64,000 nt of DNA from CAWFNW01 sp963817405 (GCA_963817405.1 CAWFNW010000002.1:434001-498000); one strand, 5' to 3'; positions 31,722 through 41,004 are shown, counted from the first letter of the stretch. The notes: generated from the sequence alone by a model not told the origin. A program made the numbers and translations.

Positions 31722-32792
31722 CTAGGGGAGGCGGGTCTCGGCGCCGGCGGGCTGCGCGGCGAGGGGTTCGATGCCCCGGCTCCGGACGAGCCTCGCGAAC
31801 AGCAGCCCGCCTATCACAAGCAGGGGGTAGAAGACGGTTGCGCGCCACAGCAAGGCGGTGGCTGCGGCGAAGCGCGCGTCGGCAAACACGCCGAACACTC
31901 CCAAGACCAGTCCCTGGGCGATGCCCTCGCCTCCCGGTGCAGGGATGACAGAGAGAGCGACCCAAACCGTGGCGAGACCCGCCAGGACGGTGCTGGGCTG
32001 CAGGTGCTGGCCCTGCGCTGCAAGAAGCAGGGGAATCGCAACGAGCTGCCCAAGTCGCGAGAGGGCGAGCCAGAAAAGCGCGCCCACCAGTGCGCCGGGC
32101 CGTCGTCCAACCAAGTCGATCAGCGTGGTCCCGAAGCGCACGATCTCAGCCGGAACGTGCGCCGCCGCAGACTGGATGCGCTCGCTTCCCAGATGTCGGC
32201 CGATCCACTGCACTGCCGAGGCGAGTCGTCTGCCGGCCCGATCTGGTTGCCGGACAACGAACAGGGCCGCGGCGGACAGGCCGATCGGCACGATCACGGC
32301 GAGCGCGAGCGCTCGTGGGACTCCGGGGATCAGGGGAGCCATGATGGCGGCGACGATGCACATAAGGGCGAAGAACAAGGCCGAGACGATGGCGCGCGCA
32401 GCAACGAGCGCCCCCGCTTCGCCCACGCTCACCCCCTCGCGGTGCAACGCCCAGATCCACGCCGGCCCGCCTCCCAGAGCGTACGGAGTGACCGCGCCGG
32501 CGAAGCCCCCCGCGACGTAGGCGCGGGTCATCCGCAGCACGTGTGCGGGGCGCAGGCTTCCGCTGAGTGACGCGAGAACTGCCCCTTCACCAAGCGCGCT
32601 CAGTCCTGCGAGACCCAGGGCGCCCGCAATACCCCACCAGCGGGTCGCGCGCACCGCATCGCCGACGCCCTGGCGGGTACCGAGCAGCACGATGGTGACG
32701 GCCGCGAGCGCGATGACCGTGGCGAACCAGATGCCCGCTCCCGAGCGTACGCGGGTGAGACCGCGAGCGGGGCGGTCCCTCTCACGCGTCAT
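31722..32792 (-). CDS. UPF0104/LPG synthase-type membrane protein (flippase-like)
   Basis: About 356 residues with roughly eight membrane helices in the lysylphosphatidylglycerol-synthase transmembrane (UPF0104, AglD-like) fold. Visible marks are AYVAGGFAGAVTPYALGGGP near helix 3, RAIVSALFFALMCIVAAIMA, and VIPAPGGEGIAQGLVLGVFG, the last being the conserved PGGxG loop. Proteins of this type act in lipid or glycolipid transfer or flipping. ATG 32792 overlaps the end of the glycosyltransferase gene (ATGA), so the two are coupled and probably make or move a glycolipid. It is convergent with the GAPDH gene. Confidence 0.85.
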   Translation of the reverse strand: MTRERDRPARGLTRVRSGAGIWFATVIALAAVTIVLLGTRQGVGDAVRATRWWGIAGALGLAGLSALGEGAVLASLSGSLRPAHVLRMTRAYVAGGFAGAVTPYALGGGPAWIWALHREGVSVGEAGALVAARAIVSALFFALMCIVAAIMAPLIPGVPRALALAVIVPIGLSAAALFVVRQPDRAGRRLASAVQWIGRHLGSERIQSAAAHVPAEIVRFGTTLIDLVGRRPGALVGALFWLALSRLGQLVAIPLLLAAQGQHLQPSTVLAGLATVWVALSVIPAPGGEGIAQGLVLGVFGVFADARFAAATALLWRATVFYPLLVIGGLLFARLVRSRGIEPLAAQPAGAETRLP

Positions 32793-33976
32793 GTTGCGGA
32801 TCCGACGAAGTCCAGCGCCTCTCCTGCCGCGACCTGCTTGTAGAGGGCTTCGTACTCGTCGAACGTCCCCCGCTCGTCGTGCTGCTGCGACAGCCGGAGG
32901 CTTGCCTCGCCCATGCGCTCGCAGCGTTCGGGCTCGAGCGCCGCGGCCAAGGCGCGGGCGAACTCCCGGGGGGAGTCCGTCCACACGAGGATGCCGTTCT
33001 CGCCGTCCCGGCAGATCTCAGGGAGCGAGCCCTGCGCTGCGGCCACGATGGGCAGGCCGGTCGCTGCTGCCTGCAGGGCGGGAATGCTTTGGACCTCGTA
33101 CTCCGAGGCGATGGCGTAGACGTCACAAGCGCGATAGAGAGCGGGTAGATCGGATTCGGGAACGAAGCCCAGCAGGTGGACGCGGTCGGCAACGCCCGCT
33201 CGGTGGGCATACTCGGCGAGGGCGTCCCGGTACGGTCCTTCGCCCGCGAGAAGAAGATGCGCAGGCGGGGTAGTCCGCATCTCCGTCATCGCACGCACCA
33301 GGACCTCGAGATTCTTGTCCTTGGCGATGCGCCCGACCGCGAGGATTCGCGGGGCGTCCGGCAGTCCGTACCGCCCCGCGATGTCGAGCGGGCTCACCGC
33401 CGGGCTGTAGCGGGCGAGATCCACGCCGTTTGAGATGACGCGAGTGCGTGAGGTGAGTCCCTTCCGGACGTACCGGTCGCGGTGTGTGTGGGTTGGGAAC
33501 ACGACCTCGTCCACGCGGTCGTAGAGCGCGATCGAGTAGCGCCAAGCCGCGTCCTCGATGACGTGGTTGGCAAGTTCCCTGCGGGTCAGATACGCGGCCA
33601 CGAAGCTCGGGACGTAATGACAGGTTGCCACGATGGGCACGCCCAGACGCTCTCGCATCCGCACCAGCTGCAGGCAGAAAGGCAGCGCGTCGTGGGGGTG
33701 GATGACGTCCGGGCGGTCGCGCTCGACGATTCGCTCAAGGGTTTCCGCGGAGATGGTCGGTACCGGGCTGGCGGGCCAGTAGGGATTTCGACGTGATGCG
33801 ACCCTGACGACTCGCGCGCCATGGTCGTCGACGTCGTACGCCTCCAAGCGATCACTTGCGGCGAGTACCGTGACCGTGTGCCCCCTGTTGACGAGCTCGC
33901 GCGCGAGCCGCTGCACCACGAGCGTCACGCCGCTGATAGTCGGCGGATACCCATGACTCGTGAGGAGGATGCGCAC
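32789..33976 (-). CDS. Glycosyltransferase family 4 protein
   Basis: About 395 residues of a GT-B glycosyltransferase. The N-terminal domain has LTSHGYPPTISGVTLVVQRL and DVIHPHDALPFCLQLVRMRE. The C-terminal nucleotide-sugar domain (GT1 type) has RILAVGRIAKDKNLEVLVRA, HLLLAGEGPYRDALAEY, the glutamate motif AIASEYEVQSIPALQAAATG and LPEICRDGENGILV. GTG 33976 is preferred since GAAGGG lies six bases upstream; GTG 33997 is also open. It overlaps the flippase-like gene by four bases. The donor and acceptor are unknown; by family, phosphatidylinositol or polyprenol lipids are possible acceptors. Confidence 0.92.
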   Translation of the reverse strand: MRILLTSHGYPPTISGVTLVVQRLARELVNRGHTVTVLAASDRLEAYDVDDHGARVVRVASRRNPYWPASPVPTISAETLERIVERDRPDVIHPHDALPFCLQLVRMRERLGVPIVATCHYVPSFVAAYLTRRELANHVIEDAAWRYSIALYDRVDEVVFPTHTHRDRYVRKGLTSRTRVISNGVDLARYSPAVSPLDIAGRYGLPDAPRILAVGRIAKDKNLEVLVRAMTEMRTTPPAHLLLAGEGPYRDALAEYAHRAGVADRVHLLGFVPESDLPALYRACDVYAIASEYEVQSIPALQAAATGLPIVAAAQGSLPEICRDGENGILVWTDSPREFARALAAALEPERCERMGEASLRLSQQHDERGTFDEYEALYKQVAAGEALDFVGSAT

Positions 33977-34099
33977 GGACGGCCCTTCGACGGACACCTG
34001 CGACGTCGAGGACTACGTACCCAAGCGCGCGGTCCTTGGAACGCCGCCGCATCCGCTTCGGTCTGACGCGGGCACGGCTCCGGGCTGCCTCGCACGCTG

Positions 34100-34345
34100 C
34101 TAGCCGCCGCCGACCTCTTCGCCCTCATAACCCGAGATGCCGAAGCCGGGCTTGGACTCCTCGAGAACCAGGTCTTCGGCTTCGGTCGGGTCACACGGCT
34201 CGGCTTCCCTGTCGACGGCCTCAACCTCGCAGACCTCGCCGCCGACGCCGGCCGGATTGGTGTACTCCTCAGGCGGCGGGGCCGTCCTGCCAACCCTGTC
34301 GGCAGACCTCGCGCCCCCGATCGGTCCGGGTTCCTTCGCGGTCAT
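34100..34345 (-). CDS. Small acidic protein downstream of the radical SAM gene
   Basis: An 81-residue protein with an excellent ribosome site (GAGGAGGTACCC before ATG 34345). It is rich in Gly, Pro and Glu, with two cysteines near positions 39 and 51 in an acidic stretch (CEVEAVDREAEPCDPTEAED), and ends in KPGFGISGYEGEEVGGG. It has no signal peptide or membrane helix and matches no family I know. It lies 72 bases downstream of the B12-type radical SAM gene on the same strand, so it could be a substrate (peptide precursor) of that enzyme. That link is inference. Confidence 0.6.
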   Translation of the reverse strand: MTAKEPGPIGGARSADRVGRTAPPPEEYTNPAGVGGEVCEVEAVDREAEPCDPTEAEDLVLEESKPGFGISGYEGEEVGGG

Positions 34346-34417
34346 GGGTACCTCCTCTCGACTCGTATCGCGTTTGCGGGGTTCAGGGTCCTGCCGAACG
34401 CGGCTACCGACCTGCGC

Positions 34418-35965
34418 TCAGCTCTGAAGTCCGCGGAGATACTCCGAGTACTCGGCATCCTTCAGGAACGCGAGGACACGCTGTCTGCCCGTCCTCAGCA
34501 CCACCCACGGTGCGAACTTGAACTGCAAGTGCATTCGTGCCCACTCGCGAAGTCGCTTCAGCGGCGGCAGGCTGCGCAGGTAGCGGCGGTGACCCGGCCC
34601 CAGCCTGCGATGCCGTAGCAGCCCCGTAAGAAGGGCCCGTGCAACGCGCCACCTCGAGTAGAAGGCGCGATACTCGGCCGTCACCAGCTCCTGCATCTGC
34701 TTGGCGGTCATGCGCGTGGGGAGGATGGAAACGTGCATGCCGTCGAGGAACTTGAGGCGGGGGACATCATGGAACAGGATGCGTCCCGCCGATTCGTGCT
34801 CGAGTGTGCTCTTCGTTCCGGGCAGCGGTGTCTCGAACAGATACTGGAGCGAGGTCAGGTGCTTGCGGGCGAATCGCCCGTTGCGCCTGAGCGTCTCGGC
34901 CGTATCGCCTGCGAACGCGATGAGCATGCCGTGTACGAGGAGCCCGTAGCGTCGCATCGCACTGACGGCCACGCCGATCCGTTCGCTGCTGATGTGTTTC
35001 CCGACCTCGTCGAGGTTGCTGTCCTCGGACGACTCGACGCCGATGCAGATCATCGTCATCGGGGCGAAGTCGCGCAGCAGTCGGAGCAGCTCATGATCCA
35101 GCTGGCCCAGACGGTCGAACACGGCGTCCGCCCGAAGCTGGATCGCGATCGACCCGGCGTAGCCTCGCTCGATCGCACCTTGGAGGAAGCGCTTCAGTGA
35201 TGGCTTGTTGGCCGCCGCGTTGTCGTCGATCAGGAAGACGTTGCCCCGTCCCTCGGGCTGGCAGGCGAGAAGCTCCTCCACGCTGGTGTCCTCATCGCGC
35301 AACACGTAGCGCGGCCAGATCTCGTGCACCTCGCAGAACGAGCAGCGTTCGGGGCAGCCCCGGGACCGCCAGACCAGTCCGGTCGTTCGCTTGGCCGCCC
35401 CCTCCACGAGCGACATGTCGATCAAGGGGAGGGAGCAGACCTCGTCCCGCGACAGCTGCCGCGGGTCCGGGCCGGACCGGAGCTCGCGGTCCGCGCGCCA
35501 CATGATGCCGGGCACGCGTCGCACGGCATCGCTCGGTGGAGCCCCCCTCGGGCACTCGCGCACGGCGTCGAGGAACTCCTGGAGTGAGAACTCGGCCTCG
35601 CCGCGGATGACGTAGTCGGCCCCCGCCTCGAATGCTCTCTCGGGCGCACACGTGGGTTCCGGCCCGCCGAGCACGATCGTCGCCCGCTCGTTTCGCCGCC
35701 GAGCCTCACGCACCAGCTCGGCGGTGCGCGTGAGTGTGCACGTGATCGCGGAGAAACCGATCACCTCGGCGCCCGCGACGAAGTCCCAGTCCACGGACCC
35801 CTTGCCCGAGATGTCCTCCACGAACGCTCGCACGTCGAAGCCTGAGTCGCGAAGGACGGTGGCAAGGAGTGGGACCCCGCGCCCCATGGCGACGTGCGAG
35901 TAGATGTTCAGCCCGGGTGCGCCCGCCTCGATCAATGCGACGCGCATCTGGTCGGCTGGCTGCAT
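34418..35965 (-). CDS. B12-binding-domain radical SAM protein
   Basis: A 515-residue enzyme. The N-terminal ~140 residues resemble the cobalamin-binding Rossmann domain of class B radical SAM enzymes (MGRGVPLLATVLRDSGFDVR, VIGFSAITCTLTRTAELVRE, VLGGPEPTCAPERAFEAGAD). The radical SAM core has the iron-sulfur motif CPERCSFC at about residue 210 and downstream IGVESSEDSNLDEVGKHIS and MLIAFAGDTAETLRRN. The C-terminal ~150 residues are basic and unassigned. ATG 35965 has AAGGTG six bases upstream. Relatives methylate unreactive carbons or modify lipids and peptides. The substrate is unknown; the adjoining small acidic protein is one candidate. Confidence 0.88.
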   Translation of the reverse strand: MQPADQMRVALIEAGAPGLNIYSHVAMGRGVPLLATVLRDSGFDVRAFVEDISGKGSVDWDFVAGAEVIGFSAITCTLTRTAELVREARRRNERATIVLGGPEPTCAPERAFEAGADYVIRGEAEFSLQEFLDAVRECPRGAPPSDAVRRVPGIMWRADRELRSGPDPRQLSRDEVCSLPLIDMSLVEGAAKRTTGLVWRSRGCPERCSFCEVHEIWPRYVLRDEDTSVEELLACQPEGRGNVFLIDDNAAANKPSLKRFLQGAIERGYAGSIAIQLRADAVFDRLGQLDHELLRLLRDFAPMTMICIGVESSEDSNLDEVGKHISSERIGVAVSAMRRYGLLVHGMLIAFAGDTAETLRRNGRFARKHLTSLQYLFETPLPGTKSTLEHESAGRILFHDVPRLKFLDGMHVSILPTRMTAKQMQELVTAEYRAFYSRWRVARALLTGLLRHRRLGPGHRRYLRSLPPLKRLREWARMHLQFKFAPWVVLRTGRQRVLAFLKDAEYSEYLRGLQS

Positions 35966-36046
35966 GGTGATCACCTTCCTATCTACGGCTCATACCCAGC
36001 AATGTGGGGGCCATGACCGCATGCCGCCCGGCGGCAGCGTCAACGG

Positions 36047-36075
36047 CGCCCGCTTCTCGTGACGGGAGGCGGGCG
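36047..36075 (+). other. Hairpin between divergent genes
   Basis: CGCCCGCTTCTCG (36047-36059) pairs with CGGGAGGCGGGCG (36063-36075) across a three-base loop, with two G-U pairs on the plus-strand RNA. It lies between the radical SAM gene and the oxidoreductase starting at 36136. The G-U pairs are possible only in plus-strand RNA, so any role is more likely in the leader of the oxidoreductase transcript. There is no U-run after it. Confidence 0.35.
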
Positions 36076-36135
36076 TCCACGCTATGTTGAGACAGATATG
36101 CAACGAACAGGCGCGTATGTGACGAGAGGGACGCG

Positions 36136-37356
36136 ATGCCAGACCCGAGAGTCGCAGTCATCGGCGGGGGAGCGGCGGGGCTTTCGGCGGCAGTTGCTGC
36201 GGCGCGCCTCGGACTGAGCGTGACCCTCCTCGAGGCTGGCGCCCGCGTGGGGAGGAAGATCCTCGCCACCGGCAACGGACGCTGCAATCTCACGAACACC
36301 TCCGTGTCCCCCCCAGGATACAACCATCCCGGCTTCGTCGAGCCGGTGCTCACCGCGCTCCCGCCTGACGCGGTGCGCGCTTTCTTCGGGGAGTTGGGCC
36401 TGCTCACCTATGCCGACGGCGAGGGGCGCGTCTATCCCGTGACCAATACGGCCAGTTCCGTCCTCGACGTGCTGCGGCTTGAGTGCGCACGCCTCGGTGT
36501 CGAAGAGCGTAGCGGGTTCGAGGTCGCGCGGATCTCCGCGGTGCGAGGTGCATCCGGGCTCGACGTCGTCGCTTCTGGCGGCGATCGCCTCCACGCGGAC
36601 GCGGTCGTGGTGGCCACTGGCGGCGGCCTCTCGCTCCTCGCCGACCTGGGACACGCGAGCGTTGCGTGCGTCCCCGTACTCGGGCCGCTCAAGACCGAGC
36701 GGGAGCCCATTCGCGGCCTGTCGGGCGTTCGCGTGCGCTCTGCGGCATCGCTGCTCGTCGGCGGGACGCCGGCTGCGACCGAGCGCGGCGAGCTGCTGTT
36801 CCGCGACTACGGCGTGAGCGGCATCATGGTCTTCGACCTCTCCCGCTTCTATGAGGCGGGGTGTGTCCTCTCGATCGACCTCTTCCCGGAAAGCGCGCCC
36901 GACGATCTCCGGCAGATGATCTCCGAGCGCTGTACTGCCCTGTCGTGGCGAACCGCGGACACCTTCTTCGAAGGGATGCTTCATGACCGAGTGGCGCAGG
37001 CTGTCCTGCGCGCTGCGCACGTCGCTCCCACGACTCCGGTGCCCGAGGTGCCGTGCGAGCGCCTGGCAGCACTGCTCAAGGACTTCCGCCTGAACGTCAC
37101 CGGCAGGGGAGACGCGGCGCAGTCGCAGGTGACTCGAGGCGGCGCCTCAGTTTCAGGGTTCGACGCGAACACGCTGGAATCGCGGCTCGTCAGCGGGCTC
37201 TTCGCCGCGGGCGAAGTGCTCGACGTCGACGGCCGCTGCGGCGGTTTCAACCTGCACTGGGCATGGGCGTCCGGCATCCTTGCGGGGGAGGGTGCCGCTC
37301 GGTACGCGGCAGCGCAGGCCGACCAGCTGAAGCCCGGTCCGGGGGTCTCGGTGTGA
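36136..37356 (+). CDS. NAD(P)/FAD-dependent oxidoreductase (BaiN/HI0933-like)
   Basis: A 406-residue flavoprotein. The N-terminal dinucleotide fold is VAVIGGGAAGLSAAVAAARL, then LLEAGARVGRKILATGNGRC and NLTNT, the typical start of the BaiN/HI0933 family. AVVVATGGGL and the C-terminal SRLVSGLFAAGEVLDVDGRC with GGFNLHWAWASG are also diagnostic. Family members are annotated as aminoacetone oxidases or bile-acid reductases, with activity poorly defined. The ribosome site GAGAGGGACGCG precedes ATG 36136. Its stop overlaps the next flavoprotein gene, so the two are coupled. Confidence 0.9.
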   Translation: MPDPRVAVIGGGAAGLSAAVAAARLGLSVTLLEAGARVGRKILATGNGRCNLTNTSVSPPGYNHPGFVEPVLTALPPDAVRAFFGELGLLTYADGEGRVYPVTNTASSVLDVLRLECARLGVEERSGFEVARISAVRGASGLDVVASGGDRLHADAVVVATGGGLSLLADLGHASVACVPVLGPLKTEREPIRGLSGVRVRSAASLLVGGTPAATERGELLFRDYGVSGIMVFDLSRFYEAGCVLSIDLFPESAPDDLRQMISERCTALSWRTADTFFEGMLHDRVAQAVLRAAHVAPTTPVPEVPCERLAALLKDFRLNVTGRGDAAQSQVTRGGASVSGFDANTLESRLVSGLFAAGEVLDVDGRCGGFNLHWAWASGILAGEGAARYAAAQADQLKPGPGVSV

Positions 37357-38990
37357 TCCAGATCCGCAACCTCGAGCTCCCGCTCTCGGCGGGCGATCCG
37401 TCGTGCGAGAGCGAGATGCGGCGGGCCGCCGCGAGACGCTTGGGGCTCGATGAGCGCCGGGTCACCACCGTCCGACTCCTCAAGCGCTCAGTGGACGCCC
37501 GCCGCAAAGGCAACGTCCACTTCGTCGTCACGCTCGGCGTTGTGCTCGGTGTGGCGTTCGGCGCCGTGACCGATGAAGACGAAGCCAGCGTGGTGCGCCG
37601 CGTGGCCGACGACGACGTCTTCATCGCTGCGCCGGCGGCGGCACCCGTGCTCGCGAGGCTCGAGGTGGCCCCCGAGGTGCGTCCGGTGGTCGTGGGTACG
37701 GGCCCCGCTGGGCTCTTCGCGGCGCTCCTCCTGGCGCGCGCAGGTGCGCGTCCGCTCGTCCTCGAGCGCGGCGACGCGGTCGATGGTCGCATCCGCGCCG
37801 TGGCAGCCTTCATCAGTGACGGTGAGCTCGACCGGGACTCGAACATCGCCTTCGGCGAGGGTGGCGCCGGGACGTTCTCCGACGGCAAGCTCGTCACGAA
37901 CACGCACGACCCTCGTTGCATGAGCGTCCTCGAGACGTTCGTCGACGCGGGCGCGCCCGAAGAGATCCTGTGGCAGGCGAAACCCCACGTCGGGACGGAC
38001 CACCTCACCGGCGCCGTGAGACGGCTGCGAGAGGAGATCGAGATCCTCGGCGGCGAAGTGCGCTTCAAGACACGCCTGGTCGACCTCGTTCTCGACGCGG
38101 ATGGTGCGCTTCGTGGCGTGCTGACTGAGGGTGAACGCGGCCGCGAGGAGTTCGCCGCCGAGACACTCGTGCTCGCGACCGGCCACAGCGCGCGCGACAC
38201 CTACGAGATGCTTGAGCGCCGGGGGGCACGTCTCGCCCAGAAGCCCTTCTCTCTCGGGGTTCGCATCGAGCATGAGCAGCAGATGGTGAACCGAGCGCAG
38301 TACGGCCCTATGGCCGAGCACCGTGCACTGGGCGCCGCGGCCTACAAGCTGGCGTACCACGTGCCGTCAGGACGCTCGGTCTACACCTTCTGCATGTGTC
38401 CCGGCGGCGAGGTGGTCGCAGCGGCCACCGAGGCCGACGGCGTCGTCACGAACGGCATGAGCCGGTTCGCGCGCGATGGCACCAACTCGAATGCGGCCTT
38501 CCTGGTGAACGTGGTGCCCGGGGACTTCGGGGACGACGACCCGCTGGCCGGCGTGCGGTTTCAACGCCGGTGGGAGCGCGCTGCGTTCGAGCTCGGCGGA
38601 CGCACCTTCCGGGCCCCGGCGCAGCTCCTCGGGGACTTCCTGCAGGGCGTCGCTTCCTCGGAGGCCGGTGCCGTCAGACCGACCTATCCGCGGGGCGTGG
38701 AGTTCACCGACGTCTCGCAGTGTTTGCCTGAGTTCGTGGTCGCATCCCTCAAGGAGGCCACGCCAATCTTCGATCGCCGCCTTCGCGGCTTCGCGACGGC
38801 CGACGCACTGCTGACCGGCGTGGAGTCTCGCTCGTCGTCCCCGGTGCGCGTGCTGCGCGACGACACGCTCCAGTCGAATCTGCGCGGCGTCTACCCGTGC
38901 GCGGAGGGGGCGGGGTACGCGGGCGGCATCATGTCCGCTGCCGTGGACGGCATGCGCTGCGCCGAAGCACTTCTCGAGCGCTATCTCTGA
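37353..38990 (+). CDS. FAD-dependent oxidoreductase with N-terminal RNA-binding-like domain
   Basis: A 545-residue protein. Residues 1-95 form a small alpha/beta domain (IQIRNLELPLSAGDPS, RRAAARRLGLDERRVTTVRL, LLKRSVDARRKGNVHFV). The FAD Rossmann motif VVVGTGPAGLFAALLLARAG starts near 107. IAFGEGGAGTFSDGKLVT, VLATGHSARDTYEMLERRG, PFSLGVRIEH, TFCMCPGGEVVAAATE and the C-terminal YPCAEGAGYAGGIMSAAVDG are the hallmarks of the YtfM-like FAD-dependent protein family of unknown reaction. GTG 37353 overlaps the stop of the first oxidoreductase. Together they may act on the same substrate; none is known. Confidence 0.88.
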   Translation: MIQIRNLELPLSAGDPSCESEMRRAAARRLGLDERRVTTVRLLKRSVDARRKGNVHFVVTLGVVLGVAFGAVTDEDEASVVRRVADDDVFIAAPAAAPVLARLEVAPEVRPVVVGTGPAGLFAALLLARAGARPLVLERGDAVDGRIRAVAAFISDGELDRDSNIAFGEGGAGTFSDGKLVTNTHDPRCMSVLETFVDAGAPEEILWQAKPHVGTDHLTGAVRRLREEIEILGGEVRFKTRLVDLVLDADGALRGVLTEGERGREEFAAETLVLATGHSARDTYEMLERRGARLAQKPFSLGVRIEHEQQMVNRAQYGPMAEHRALGAAAYKLAYHVPSGRSVYTFCMCPGGEVVAAATEADGVVTNGMSRFARDGTNSNAAFLVNVVPGDFGDDDPLAGVRFQRRWERAAFELGGRTFRAPAQLLGDFLQGVASSEAGAVRPTYPRGVEFTDVSQCLPEFVVASLKEATPIFDRRLRGFATADALLTGVESRSSSPVRVLRDDTLQSNLRGVYPCAEGAGYAGGIMSAAVDGMRCAEALLERYL

Positions 38991-39072
38991 GCGCCACGCG
39001 ATTGAAGCGAGGTGCGCTCGGGAACGACCCCAGTGAGTGGACATGCCGAACCGAGCATAAGGGGGACCCGAC

Positions 39073-39294
39073 GTGCCCGACAGCGTCTACAAGGTCATCG
39101 AGCTGGTTGGAACGAGCCACGAATCCTGGGAGTCGGCCGCGCGGGCGGCGCTCGATGCTGCCGCGGCGAAGCTCAAGGACCTCCGTGTAGCCGAAGTGGT
39201 CAAGATGGATGTGCGACTCGACGACAACAAGGTCGTGGAGTACCGCATCAAGATGAAGGTCTCGTTCAAGTACCACGCCGAGATGGACGACTAG
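39073..39294 (+). CDS. Dodecin family flavin-binding protein
   Basis: A 73-residue dodecin. VYKVIELVGTSHESWESAAR, AALDAAAAKLKDLRVAEVVK and VEYRIKMKVSFKYH cover the entire family. The tryptophan in the HESWE segment is the one that stacks on the flavin. Dodecins form dodecameric spheres that store riboflavin, FMN or FAD. The GTG start has AAGGGGG eight bases upstream. It follows two flavoprotein genes on the same strand (83-base gap), which makes a flavin-buffering role plausible. It is convergent with the UbiB-type kinase gene. Confidence 0.95.
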   Translation: MPDSVYKVIELVGTSHESWESAARAALDAAAAKLKDLRVAEVVKMDVRLDDNKVVEYRIKMKVSFKYHAEMDD

Positions 39295-39312
39295 CACCTT
39301 CTCGCGTCGCCC

Positions 39313-41004
39313 TCAGCGCCCTGGATGCCGGGCTCGCCCGGCCGACACCACCCAAATGAGCGGCAGCGCCGACGCGCCCATCATGAGCTTGCCGAGCGTG
39401 GGATCGGTTCCGTGGAGAACCGTGCCCGCGACCAGCAGCGCCGCGAAGATGATCCCTCCGCTGACCCGGTTGACCGAACGTTCAAGGCGCCGGACCTGCA
39501 TGATGAGCAGCGGCGTCTGTACGTTGAGGTCGCCGCGCTCCATGAGCGTCAGCACGCGGTCGGCGCGGCCGGGGAGGCCGACCACCACCTGGAAGATCTT
39601 CGTCGCTTCGGCGAGGACGGTCTGAACGGTCGAACCGCCGTCGTCGGACACGAGCTTGGACGTGTACGGCGAGATCGAGCTCCACAGGTTGAACTCCGGA
39701 TCCAGCCCGGAGCACATGCCCGACAGGATCGCGACCGAGCGGCCCAGCAGGAGCAGGTTCTCGGGCAGCTGGAACGGCAGGTTGAGCATCAGCTCGCGGA
39801 ACTGGAGGGCGAACCGCATCATCTCGTCGTGATCGATCGTGCGCAGATCGCCCATGCTCATGCCGCCAAAGCGGTCGAACACCTGCATGCTCGCCAACTC
39901 GATCAGCTTGAGGTCGGCGCTTGGCAGAAGGACGTCGAGCGTCTTGAAGCTTCGTACCAATCGCGCACCGTCCTGCGTTCCCACGGCGATCACAGCCTCG
40001 CGCAGACCTTCGCGCAGGTTCTCAGGGACCAAGCCAACCATGCCGAAGTCGACGAAGGTGAGCTTCCACGTGGCCGCGCCCTCCTCGTCGGTTCGCCCGA
40101 GCGGTGTCACGAAGAGGTTGCCGGGGTGCGGGTCGGCGTGGAAGAAGCCGTGTTCGAGAATCTGCCGCATATAGGTATCCAGCAGCACTCGTGCAACGTC
40201 GGCACGGTCGATTCCGGCCGCGGTGATGGCCTCGTAGTCGCCCAACTTGATCGCGGTCACGTCTTCCAGCGTCAGCACACGGCGAGTCGTGAGCTCCCAG
40301 ACGACCCGCGGCACATGGACGCGCGGGTCGTCGGCGAAGTTGGCGCCGAATGTCTCGGCGTTGCTGCCCTCGGCAAGATAGTCGATCTCCGCGCGGGTCG
40401 TCGCTGCGAACTCCTCAAGCAGAGCGTTCACGTCCGCCCGATCGCTCACGGGCTTGTAGCGCTCCAGCCAACTGCCCACGCGGCGCAGCGCAGCCAGATC
40501 GACCTCGACCACCTGCTCGATGTGCGGACGCTGGATCTTGACGACCACGTCGACGAATCCCTGCTCGGCGACGTCAGCCTCGCGCAGGCGCGCCCGGTGC
40601 ACCTGGCCGAGCGATGCCGCGGCAAGCGGTGTCTCATCGAACCAGGCGTAGTGCTCGGTAAGCGGCAGGAGAAGATCGGCCTCGGCCTCCGCGCGAATCG
40701 CGTCGAAGCTCTCGGCAGGCACCTCGTCTTGGAGGCCGGCCAACTCGTCCGTGATCTCGGGCGGCAGTACATCGAGACGCGCCGAGAGGAACTGGCCCAC
40801 CTTGATCATGAGCCCGCCCATGCGGATTGCGAGCGCGCGGAATCGCGCGGCGGTGCGCCGGTTGCGCTCCGAGCGGCCGCGCGCCGCCACGGCGCCGAGG
40901 CCGATCCTCCGCAAGAGAATCTCCCAGAAGATGAAGCCGAGGGTCACCCGGGCAAAGAAGAACACGATGCGCCAGTAGCGGGCGCGCAGTTGCGAGTCCT
41001 TCAT
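39313..41004 (-). CDS. ABC1/UbiB (AarF) family kinase-like protein
   Basis: A 563-residue atypical kinase. The family-specific KxGQ motif appears in MIKVGQFLSARLDVLP, the alanine-rich nucleotide loop in AAASLGQVHRARL, the lysine in DVVVKIQRPHIEQ, the catalytic loop in FFHADPHPGNLFVTP and the metal-binding DFG in TFVDFGMVGLVPENLRE. Two hydrophobic helices near the C-terminus (GGIIFAALLVAGTVLHG, MGASALPLIWVVSAG) anchor it. UbiB proteins support isoprenoid quinone synthesis; a menaquinone gene (menA) is present at 55069. ATG 41004 has a GGAGGAT-like ribosome site. It lies downstream of the PadR gene. Confidence 0.93.
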   Translation of the reverse strand: MKDSQLRARYWRIVFFFARVTLGFIFWEILLRRIGLGAVAARGRSERNRRTAARFRALAIRMGGLMIKVGQFLSARLDVLPPEITDELAGLQDEVPAESFDAIRAEAEADLLLPLTEHYAWFDETPLAAASLGQVHRARLREADVAEQGFVDVVVKIQRPHIEQVVEVDLAALRRVGSWLERYKPVSDRADVNALLEEFAATTRAEIDYLAEGSNAETFGANFADDPRVHVPRVVWELTTRRVLTLEDVTAIKLGDYEAITAAGIDRADVARVLLDTYMRQILEHGFFHADPHPGNLFVTPLGRTDEEGAATWKLTFVDFGMVGLVPENLREGLREAVIAVGTQDGARLVRSFKTLDVLLPSADLKLIELASMQVFDRFGGMSMGDLRTIDHDEMMRFALQFRELMLNLPFQLPENLLLLGRSVAILSGMCSGLDPEFNLWSSISPYTSKLVSDDGGSTVQTVLAEATKIFQVVVGLPGRADRVLTLMERGDLNVQTPLLIMQVRRLERSVNRVSGGIIFAALLVAGTVLHGTDPTLGKLMMGASALPLIWVVSAGRARHPGR

